Assembly: GCA_964618855.1 (NCBI GenBank)
Contig: CAZUCD010000145.1
Span: 1-9,622, forward strand
Direction: 5' to 3'
Origin: CAZUCD01 sp964618855
GTDB taxonomy: Bacteria > Sumerlaeota > Sumerlaeia > SLMS01 > JANRJK01
Length of the DNA stretch: 9,622 nt
The notes beneath the pieces were generated by a model, which saw only the letters and a program-made list of their open reading frames with translations, made no database searches and had not been told where the DNA came from. A program made the position numbers and the translations under genes. Position 1 is the first letter of the stretch. Every line of letters begins with the position of its first letter. Shown here piece by piece: positions 1 to 5,771 of this stretch.

Positions 1-201
1 CGTTGTAAACAAGAGGAACGGCAGTGCTGCCGCGACCAACCGTTCGCGGATGTCGGCATGTGTGAGTGTCCAGGCAGACACCGACGACCAGGCCCAAGTC
101 GCCGCCTGTGATGGGAAGGTCGCGTCGGTCCCTCCAATTGCGGCCGCGAGGTTGGCCTCCTGTTCCGATGGGGTGAGAATGAGGTGTCGTCTCAGGGCCA
201 T
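1..201 (-). CDS. Partial CDS, N-terminal 67 residues of an unrecognised protein
   Basis: This reading frame starts at ATG 201 on the minus strand and stays open to the left edge, giving 67 codons with no stop, so only the N-terminus is present. An AAGGAG ribosome binding site (plus-strand 210-215) lies 8 bases before the ATG, which strongly supports the start. It begins 19 bases after the stop of the S26-like gene, so it is probably the last visible gene of the same minus-strand operon. The protein begins MALRRHLILTPSEQ. It has an Ala/Trp-containing middle section and ends in a hydrophobic stretch (LVAAALPFLLF, about residues 55-65) that could begin a membrane segment. I recognise no family. 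That it is a gene is fairly sure from the start site and context; its function is unknown. Confidence 0.65.
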   Translation of the reverse strand, partial: MALRRHLILTPSEQEANLAAAIGGTDATFPSQAATWAWSSVSAWTLTHADIRERLVAAALPFLLFTT

Positions 202-209
202 GTTGGGTG

Positions 210-215
210 CTCCTT
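210..215 (-). promoter_or_regulatory. Ribosome binding site AAGGAG for the partial gene at 201
   Basis: The minus strand reads AAGGAG followed by an 8-base spacer and ATG. It lies in the 19-base gap between the preceding stop (TAG at 223-221) and this start. It is one of the two best Shine-Dalgarno matches in the window and fixes the start of the partial gene. Confidence 0.7.
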
Positions 216-220
216 GTGAA

Positions 221-1396
221 CTAGCGAATGGTGGCCGATGTCAGCGGAGGCTCCGGGTTCCGCAATCCGCTGAACCCCTCCCCCCGCCCGATCCATGCGC
301 GGCGGTGCGGGGGACCGTACCGGCAGAGCACGACGCCTATCGTCTTGTCCCGCGTCCCCATGTTCGCCTCCTCGAAGTCGAAGAAGATCGCGTGGCGCGA
401 CTCAAGTTCCCGCGGCGTCGGGGCCGTGCCGCCCCAGCTCATGTAGAGCTGGAACTCGCTGACCACGGTCGAGATCAGCGCGACGAACCGATCCGGCGGA
501 ACGGGCGAGATCCTGAATTGGCGCGTCAGGCCTTCAGGGTTGAGCGGGAGCAACTCCGGCGGGAGGGGCTTTCCATTGAGCGATGGTGGCTCTGGGTCCC
601 TCCATGCGATCGTGTCCCCGGGGATGCCTTGGACGACCGCGATGGTGCGGATCGGGGTGGCACTGACTAGGTCCGTGGCCTCGGTGCTTCGCCGGATCTC
701 GTACCGCATCGGCGGCGGCGTGTAGTACACGACATCCCCCCTCTGCGGCATGCCGCCGAACCACAGGGGATAGTTGGCCACAAGGACGCGGTCCCCCCGC
801 TTGAACACGGGTTCCAGATCGTCCGTCACCAGCGACACCAACCGGAAGCCGAACAGGAATGCGACCCACTGCGATGTCATCAGGATGAATCCGGACGAGG
901 CGACGAGGGCGAACCATGCGAACCAGATGTTCCGCTTCAGGGTGTCGTAGCCATTGATCCGCTGCGCCATGCGGAACGCCTCCGCCGCGGCCAGCATGTT
1001 CAGCAGGTGCCACGCCAGCAGCACCTGGTTCCCACGGGGATGAAAGAAGGTCATGACGACCGCGACCAGCAGCGCGGCCTGGCCCACGCCGAACAGGAGC
1101 GCGAGCCAGCGCCTGCCCGTGTAGAACTGCGCCAATCCCGGCACGAATGAGCACAGCACCGCCCCCATCGGCCAACGATGGTCCATGTGCCCCCGCGGGT
1201 CCTCGTTCAGGAACCGGTCCTCCAGGAGGAACCAAGCGCGCCGGATGGCGCCGAGGCGCTCCGCGAGCACCTCCGGCTCCCGGTCCGCCGCCTCCGACGC
1301 CGATGGAAGGTCCACGCGGCCAAGGGCTGCGCTGCACCTGAAGCAGCGCTCGCGTTGCTCGGGATTGTTGAAGCCGCACGCCGTGCACTTTTTCAT
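221..1396 (-). CDS. Zinc-ribbon multi-pass membrane protein with catalytically inactive signal peptidase I (S26)-like domain
   Basis: The protein has 391 residues. A four-Cys zinc ribbon sits at the N-terminus (C4-x2-C7, C18-x2-C21). Hydrophobic segments follow at about 77-92, 98-118, 125-141 and 157-186; the first contains PGLAQFYTGRR, a motif common in small multi-pass membrane proteins. From about residue 190 the sequence follows signal peptidase I order: DLEPVFKRGDRVLV (box B/C), PQRGDVVYY, then QGIPGDTIAW and LNGKPLP (box D). In active enzymes box B carries a Ser in S-M-x-P; here the position is D193 (DLEP). The Lys eight residues before the Asp of PGD is A253. The usual GDNR...DSR box is not recognisable. 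Known S26 chemistry needs the Ser-Lys pair, so I infer no peptidase activity. It starts 60 bases after the VTT gene stop with no clear Shine-Dalgarno. The role may be ligand binding, assembly or regulation, but is unknown. Fold assignment is fairly sure, function is not. Confidence 0.8.
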   Translation of the reverse strand: MKKCTACGFNNPEQRERCFRCSAALGRVDLPSASEAADREPEVLAERLGAIRRAWFLLEDRFLNEDPRGHMDHRWPMGAVLCSFVPGLAQFYTGRRWLALLFGVGQAALLVAVVMTFFHPRGNQVLLAWHLLNMLAAAEAFRMAQRINGYDTLKRNIWFAWFALVASSGFILMTSQWVAFLFGFRLVSLVTDDLEPVFKRGDRVLVANYPLWFGGMPQRGDVVYYTPPPMRYEIRRSTEATDLVSATPIRTIAVVQGIPGDTIAWRDPEPPSLNGKPLPPELLPLNPEGLTRQFRISPVPPDRFVALISTVVSEFQLYMSWGGTAPTPRELESRHAIFFDFEEANMGTRDKTIGVVLCRYGPPHRRAWIGRGEGFSGLRNPEPPLTSATIR

Positions 1397-1456
1397 GCTG
1401 GGGACATCAGCACGCGTCGCGCCGCGAGCAAAGCGGAGTTGTGGCCGGGGGCCAAC

Positions 1457-2191
1457 TCACGGAGCCGGGGGTGGTACGGGTTCCGGTTCCAGCTCCCCCT
1501 CCTCCTCCTCCTCCATCGGCGCATCGCTGCCGGTCACGTACTTCTTCCACACGAACCGCGTTGCTAGGACGGCACCGAACAGGACCGCGCCGAGCCCGAG
1601 CTGCCAGTACTTCTGCTTTGCCGCGGCGCTCCCGAACAGCGCGAAAGCCATCGTGAACGGTGCATACCCGACCAGCGTCGCCCAGAAGAAGTCGCGGAAC
1701 TTCACGTGCGAAGCGCCGCAGACGAGGTTCACCACGGTTGCGTTGCTGAGGGGAAAGAGGCGCGCGTAAAGGATCCAGCGCAGGCCATTCTGCTCGAACC
1801 GGTCGTACCACTTCCTGAGGCGGGTGGGCAGGCGGCGGTTGACGGGCCCGCGCAGGAGCCAGCGGCCCGTGAAGAAGTTGATGGACGCGCCGAGGAGGGT
1901 TGCGAGGTGCGCGAGCGCCGCGCCGGAGGCCGCCCCGAACAGCGACCCGGACACCGCGCATATCCAAAGCCGGGGGACGCCGAGCCCGTGGAGGAGCGCG
2001 CAGACGCCCAGGAAGACGAACTGGCCCGACCAGCCGAACTGCGCGAGCTCCGCGCGGATGTGCGCGATGTCGAAGAGGTTCGCGCGCACCTCCGGCCGGC
2101 CGAGCGCCCACGCGGCGCCGCCGAAGAGGAGCACCACCGTCACGATGCGGAGGATGTCGCGCTTGAGCTTGCGCGGACGCGTGCCGGCCAC
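1457..2191 (-). CDS. TVP38/TMEM64 (VTT, DedA-superfamily) integral membrane protein
   Basis: The 244-residue product is read from GTG 2191, two bases after the glycosyltransferase stop; the frame is open further upstream but that part only shadows the glycosyltransferase. Membrane segments are visible at about 13-31, 56-72, 76-107, 139-160, 169-191 and 197-215. The VTT core is recognisable: G82-x2-F85-G86-x3-G90, then F106-F-T-G-R110, and later R144-x2-P147 with N150, N155 and G159 before a conserved-looking helix ending in GYAP. Family members are lipid scramblases or transporters; some bacterial DedA relatives recycle undecaprenyl phosphate. The near-contiguous glycosyltransferase suggests a joint role in handling a lipid-linked sugar or membrane lipid, which is inference. 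The C-terminus (227-244) is a cytosolic-type acidic and proline-rich tail with five consecutive Glu, encoded by a short CTC-type repeat, and may vary between strains. No other in-frame start upstream of the first membrane segment looks better. Confidence 0.85.
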   Translation of the reverse strand: MAGTRPRKLKRDILRIVTVVLLFGGAAWALGRPEVRANLFDIAHIRAELAQFGWSGQFVFLGVCALLHGLGVPRLWICAVSGSLFGAASGAALAHLATLLGASINFFTGRWLLRGPVNRRLPTRLRKWYDRFEQNGLRWILYARLFPLSNATVVNLVCGASHVKFRDFFWATLVGYAPFTMAFALFGSAAAKQKYWQLGLGAVLFGAVLATRFVWKKYVTGSDAPMEEEEEGELEPEPVPPPAP

Positions 2192-2193
2192 CG

Positions 2194-2964
2194 TCAGTCG
2201 TCTTCGACCACGCTGTACCGGAGCGCGCGCTTGCGCATCCAGTAGACGCCGAACAGGTCCGCGATCCCCACCCACAGGCGCGTGTTGATCCCAAAGCCGT
2301 ACTTCGACGTGCCCTTCGCGCGGGGGCGGTGGTTGACGGCCGTTTCCGCGACCCGGAACCCGTTCATGACGAACAGCGCTGGGAAGAAGCGGTGCGCGTT
2401 CCGGAAAAACTTGATCTGCCGCAGGCAGGATCTCCGGAACACGCGGATCGAGCAGCCGACGTCGCTGATGCGATCGCCGAGGACGGCGGCACGCGTGCGG
2501 TTGGCCAGGCGGCTGGACACGCGCCGCAGCAGGCTGTCCTTCCTGCGCGCGCGGACCCCGCACATCATGTCGACCCCGCGGCGCTCGCGCTCGGCGAACA
2601 GCTTCGGAATGTCCCGGGGATCATTCTGTCCGTCACCGTCGAGCGTTGCGATGAACGAGCCTCGCGCGGCGCGGAATCCCGCCTCAAGCGCCGCCGACTG
2701 TCCCGAGTTGCGGTTCAAGTGGACCCCCCGCATGTGGGGGAATTGCGCGCGCAGCCTGCGCATGGCCGCCGCCGTGCCATCCTTCGAGCCATCGTTCACC
2801 ATCACGAGTTCCCAAACCCCTTCGTAGCGGGGGTTCAGCACCTCGTGCACCTCGCGGCAAACGGTCTCTACGTTTTCGCCCTCATTGTAGAAGGGTACCA
2901 CGACGGAGAGCAACGGCTTCGGGTCGGCGGGCGTCGGGGAGGAAAGAGGGTGCGTCGCTGTCAC
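2194..2964 (-). CDS. Family 2 glycosyltransferase, dolichyl/polyprenyl-phosphate sugar synthase-like (DPM1-like)
   Basis: The product has 256 residues from GTG 2964; an in-frame TGA two codons upstream excludes a longer protein. The GT-A fold motifs are clear: LSVVVPFYNEGENV (19-32), VNDGSKDGT with D58 (56-64), a metal-binding TLDGDGQNDP with D109 and D111 (107-116), SDVGCSIRVFRR (167-178) near the usual catalytic Asp, and HRPRAKGTSKYG (212-223), matching the R-x-x-G-x-S-K-Y acceptor-side motif of polyprenyl-phosphate mannosyl/glucosyltransferases. It would act on the cytoplasmic face, moving a sugar from a nucleotide donor onto a lipid phosphate or related acceptor. Unlike ArnC/GtrB-type enzymes it has no C-terminal pair of membrane helices; only a short semi-hydrophobic segment (230-243) ends it, so membrane association may be peripheral or through the VTT protein encoded 2 bases downstream. 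The exact donor and acceptor cannot be read from sequence. Confidence 0.92.
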   Translation of the reverse strand: MTATHPLSSPTPADPKPLLSVVVPFYNEGENVETVCREVHEVLNPRYEGVWELVMVNDGSKDGTAAAMRRLRAQFPHMRGVHLNRNSGQSAALEAGFRAARGSFIATLDGDGQNDPRDIPKLFAERERRGVDMMCGVRARRKDSLLRRVSSRLANRTRAAVLGDRISDVGCSIRVFRRSCLRQIKFFRNAHRFFPALFVMNGFRVAETAVNHRPRAKGTSKYGFGINTRLWVGIADLFGVYWMRKRALRYSVVEDD

Positions 2965-3231
2965 TTGTCACCACATGAAGGGTGGGGGATAGGCGCCCCC
3001 CCCCACGGGCACAAGCCGAACCTATGCGGCCCGGCGTGGACGGTGGGCGTCGCGTGGCGCCCACGGGACGATTCGCGCCCCGAATCCGTGCAATCTGTGG
3101 CATCCGTGGTGAAGGATGACATCGCTCCGCGTGGCCTGCGATAACCTGCATGCCCCTTCGACCGCGTGGGTCGGCCTCTCTTTGTGCTTGACTGTTCCGG
3201 CTTGGCGTTGAGGCATGAGTCATATTCGTTC
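2965..3231. other. Intergenic region between divergent gene sets
   Basis: No convincing gene is present; open frames here are short and have no recognisable protein features. It must hold the promoters for the leftward glycosyltransferase operon and the rightward exported-protein genes, but I could not find a convincing -35/-10 pair. It contains the 9-bp repeat at 3084-3110. It also contains an imperfect G/C hairpin (GTGGGGG 2982-2988 with CCCCCAC 3000-3006, 11-base loop), which would lie about 18 bases upstream of the glycosyltransferase GTG in its leader. Up to 3316 no start codon in the frame of the Cys-rich gene is available. Confidence 0.6.
3084..3110. repeat. Degenerate 9-bp tandem repeat (three ATCYGTGNN units)
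   Basis: Three consecutive 9-mers are visible: ATCCGTGCA (3084-3092), ATCTGTGGC (3093-3101) and ATCCGTGGT (3102-3110). On the minus strand it reads as CACGGAT / CACAGAT / CACGGAT. From memory, similar strings are scattered between genes in Verrucomicrobia and Planctomycetes genomes. Only one array is visible here, so dispersal in this genome cannot be shown. Function is unknown. Confidence 0.65.
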
Positions 3232-3252
3232 ATGAAAGCGTCACCATCCATG

Positions 3253-3261
3253 CCCCCCCCC
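3253..3261. repeat. Nine-cytosine homopolymer tract within the 5' end of the Cys-rich gene
   Basis: Nine consecutive C follow the ATG codons at 3232 and 3250. As written, translation from either ATG ends at TGA 3310-3312. With one C fewer, the same ATGs read into frame with the 3317-4417 gene and supply a typical signal peptide. The tract therefore decides whether the export signal is made, or marks a sequencing or assembly error. Confidence 0.7.
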
Positions 3262-3316
3262 AAGGTTCCGCGCCGCAGTAGCGGCCGCCATTTTCGCCCT
3301 CGCCTCGACTGAAGCT

Positions 3317-4417
3317 GTGCACGCCGTGCATTCGCAGGGGTGCTGCCCGGATGGCTCCGAGTTGATCGCCAAGAAGGAGCGCCCCGCGTGCGGCGGTCAA
3401 TCCGCCGAGACGCTAGGGATGCAGAAGCAGGTGAAGATCGTCGTCAACGGCCTCGAATCATCCGGCAGCCTCATCCGCACGTTCCGGTTCTGCCAAGGGC
3501 AGTCGGCCATCCTTTCCGCGGTGGATGGTGAGGATCCCGACGTCTGCGTGACTCCTCCCACCACACCTGGGGGATGCGCCAAGTTCGAGGAGTTCACGAA
3601 CGAGCCCGTGATCACGTGGAATGACTTCGACCCTTCGCACGAGTACGGATCGCCGGATCCGGACGATCCGAGGGCCTTCAATGTGAACACGAGCGTGCCG
3701 ATCGAGGAGCCCGTCCCGATCTCAGTCTCCGCCGATGAGCCGCCTGGAGACGGTTGCCGCTCCGCTACCGGGGAGGAGTCATCGGAGGCGACTGCGATGG
3801 TGGTGGTGTATGGCAGTTGTTCGGGCTGGGAGGAGGAAGATGATATGGCGGAGTTGCTCTCTGACATCGAGGAAGCCGACTACGAGCGGATTCCGCAGGG
3901 CACCGCGGAGTGCAGGCCCGGCAGCCCCTGGGGACCAATCGTGCTGCACGAAGTCGCCTGTTCAGTTATCACGGTCAGGTGTACAGGCGAGGCTTTCGTG
4001 TACGAACTTCATGAGCACGGAGCGGACGGGGTCACTTCGACAGCGTTTGGACAGTGCGTCTACTCGAACGGCAGGAACGCGGCGTACCGGAAGGGTCATG
4101 CCTCTTGGTGCGGCAACCCGCGGACTGCGGTAGTCGCGCATGTTGTGTTTGATCCAAATCCCTGCCCAAACAACCAGTACAAACACCGCCTACGCATTCG
4201 AAATCTCGTGAGTGGCGAGGCCCCAGTCGATCGATACGTCTATTGTGGGAGATACTGCGCAGGTGCCCATGGGACAACATGTCGATCGATCTGCCCCACC
4301 ACGAGCATCAGGACGCTCTTGTCATCGCGAAACACAATGCCAGCCTCGGTAGGAGAAGGCCAATGCCACGGTGTCTTGGATCCAGCTTTTTTCCCGCCCG
4401 AAGAACTGCCCATGTAG
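3317..4417 (+). CDS. Cys-rich exported protein of unknown function; 5' end probably frameshifted
   Basis: As written, the first possible start is GTG 3317, giving 366 residues. The in-frame codons just before it read AAVAAAIFALAS followed by TEAVHA, a signal-peptide hydrophobic core and Ala-x-Ala type cleavage site, but they have no start codon in frame. ATG 3232 (MKASPSMPPP...) would join them if the C tract at 3253-3261 were one base shorter. I infer that the real product starts at 3232 and is secreted. The rest has 19 Cys spread along its length (for example CC near residue 9, and a dense group between about 290 and 350), consistent with disulphides, plus an acidic segment rich in Glu/Asp at about 150-195. 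No repeats or known domain are recognisable. It heads three adjacent genes for exported proteins. Third-codon-position GC is lower than in its neighbours. It is probably real, with unknown function. Confidence 0.6.
   Translation: MHAVHSQGCCPDGSELIAKKERPACGGQSAETLGMQKQVKIVVNGLESSGSLIRTFRFCQGQSAILSAVDGEDPDVCVTPPTTPGGCAKFEEFTNEPVITWNDFDPSHEYGSPDPDDPRAFNVNTSVPIEEPVPISVSADEPPGDGCRSATGEESSEATAMVVVYGSCSGWEEEDDMAELLSDIEEADYERIPQGTAECRPGSPWGPIVLHEVACSVITVRCTGEAFVYELHEHGADGVTSTAFGQCVYSNGRNAAYRKGHASWCGNPRTAVVAHVVFDPNPCPNNQYKHRLRIRNLVSGEAPVDRYVYCGRYCAGAHGTTCRSICPTTSIRTLLSSRNTMPASVGEGQCHGVLDPAFFPPEELPM
4351..4355 (+). promoter_or_regulatory. Ribosome binding site AGGAG selecting ATG 4363
   Basis: AGGAG lies 7 bases before ATG 4363, inside the end of the Cys-rich gene. 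No comparable site precedes the other candidate starts, ATG 4243 and ATG 4429. It therefore supports the start at 4363 and a 55-base overlap between the two genes, an arrangement that can couple their translation. Confidence 0.65.
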
Positions 4418-5742
4418 CTCTTCGAGTCATGATCCCCGCAGTGCTGCTGTGCGTCGCACCGGCGTGCTCTGCCCAGCCGACGCCCGTGGGATCGGGTCGC
4501 GCCGATCTCCTCGGAAGGCTTGAAGGCACCGGGACGGGCGGGCGGCTCGTCTTCGTGAACCCTGCGGGGACTCTGAAGAATCACTTTGCGGTTCAAGTAT
4601 CGGTCGGGGAATCGGCTGAAAGCCTGCGGGCGCGCTTGCAAGACCCCCTCTTGCGCGTCGGGGAACTGAATGAAACGCCGGCCGGACTTTTGGAGCAGCG
4701 TCTGAGTGACCTCGCTCGATCCCCAATCGCAGTGGGCGGCACTGAGGTCGGGTTTGGCTTCACTCCAGCCCCCAAAGGACTCGCAGGGTTCGCCGACTGG
4801 TCGAGGAAGGAGATTACCTTCCGCTGGGAGTTGCCTGCTGGCGGCTACGAAGAACTTGCGGCAGGCGGCGTGATGTCGGAAGGGCAACCGATCCGAACGG
4901 ACTCTACTGGAGACTACTGGCGCCTGCAACTCTACGAGGTGCTCAAAGCGGCCGAGGGATTCACACCAGGTCAAATGCGTTACAACCTCTGGGGCATCAA
5001 GGACGGCGTCCCGTCCGCGCCGGCGTCGATCTGGGTGGACAACTGCCTTTTCCGCGAGGCTACCGACCCCCCGCCGTCGGCAGGGCTGCATCCGAACTGG
5101 GGCCGGTTCGTGCTCCCCGGACAGCCAACACCGACGCTCGACCGCGGCGAGGACCCGCCCTACGTCCGCCCCAGGGGCACCATCATCGTCGATGGCGAGC
5201 CTCGCGACGCGCGCGACGTGTTCCCCTTCAAGCCCTGGCACCAGAGCCCGGAGAAGAAGCAGGGCTACCAGATGATCCGGATGCCCGAAGGCGCGACGGC
5301 TCTTTACCGCCCCGTCGTGGGACAAGCGCCCGGCGACCGCTTCGAAGCGTCGTTGCTCCTGCGCATCAGGGACCGCGCGCAACTTGGCACGAACTGGTTC
5401 GTTGATGTCCTCGCGTGGAACGGGGCGCCGGGTGGGCTGGAGGCCGAGGTGGCCCGCCATGCGCAGGAACGACTCAACGGCGCTCGCCCGGACATCACTG
5501 GGCGCGGATTCATCCCGGTCTGGCTTTCCAGCTCCACGCCACCGGAGGCCGAGGACTGGTTCGAGGCATCGTCGTCCCCCGCCGCCGGCCCGGAGGGGAT
5601 CGTCATCCCGCCCGGCGGCTCGAAGTGGACCCTGGTCGTGATCGCGGGCAATCTCGGCGGCGCGGAACTCGGCACCGATTGGCTGACGGTGAAGAAGCTC
5701 ACCTGCTCGGACCAGATCCCCGAGGGATATGATCCGTGGTGA
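4363..5742 (+). CDS. Exported protein of unknown function, possible tandem beta-sandwich domains
   Basis: The product has 459 residues from ATG 4363, chosen for its AGGAG site 7 bases upstream. The frame is open to 4243, but that part only shadows the preceding gene. ATG 4429 would give a shorter signal peptide without a good ribosome site. The N-terminus has a long basic region (PARRT) and a hydrophobic stretch (VMIPAVLLCVAPA, about 22-34), with probable cleavage near CSA|Q at 37. The mature part appears to have two segments. The first ends in IWVDNCLF (223-230), which resembles the W-x-D-N ending of carbohydrate-binding-like jelly rolls. The second contains the related strings LGTNWFVDVL (341-350) and LGTDWLTVKKL (436-446). 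Domain type is a guess. It sits 29 bases before the propeller gene. Its first 206 codons use many more A/T-ending codons than the rest. Confidence 0.72.
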   Translation: MPRCLGSSFFPARRTAHVALRVMIPAVLLCVAPACSAQPTPVGSGRADLLGRLEGTGTGGRLVFVNPAGTLKNHFAVQVSVGESAESLRARLQDPLLRVGELNETPAGLLEQRLSDLARSPIAVGGTEVGFGFTPAPKGLAGFADWSRKEITFRWELPAGGYEELAAGGVMSEGQPIRTDSTGDYWRLQLYEVLKAAEGFTPGQMRYNLWGIKDGVPSAPASIWVDNCLFREATDPPPSAGLHPNWGRFVLPGQPTPTLDRGEDPPYVRPRGTIIVDGEPRDARDVFPFKPWHQSPEKKQGYQMIRMPEGATALYRPVVGQAPGDRFEASLLLRIRDRAQLGTNWFVDVLAWNGAPGGLEAEVARHAQERLNGARPDITGRGFIPVWLSSSTPPEAEDWFEASSSPAAGPEGIVIPPGGSKWTLVVIAGNLGGAELGTDWLTVKKLTCSDQIPEGYDPW

Positions 5743-5771
5743 CGGGGCCGGGGGTGGCGGAAGAGTAGGAA

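Noticed and set aside
3188..3226. Possible sigma-70 promoter, TTGACT at 3188-3193
   Set aside because: The -35-like hexamer is good, but no -10-like hexamer lies 16-18 bases downstream (best is AGGCAT, two matches).
2961..3263. 100-codon minus-strand open frame in the intergenic region
   Set aside because: Its translation includes the TTDATDCTDSG string produced by the 9-bp repeat, a known kind of spurious annotation; no ribosome site or domain supports it.
4433..4480. Lipoprotein signal in the gene at 4363
   Set aside because: A Cys follows the hydrophobic stretch (VAPAC), but the -3 and -2 residues do not fit a normal lipobox, so ordinary signal peptidase cleavage is more likely.
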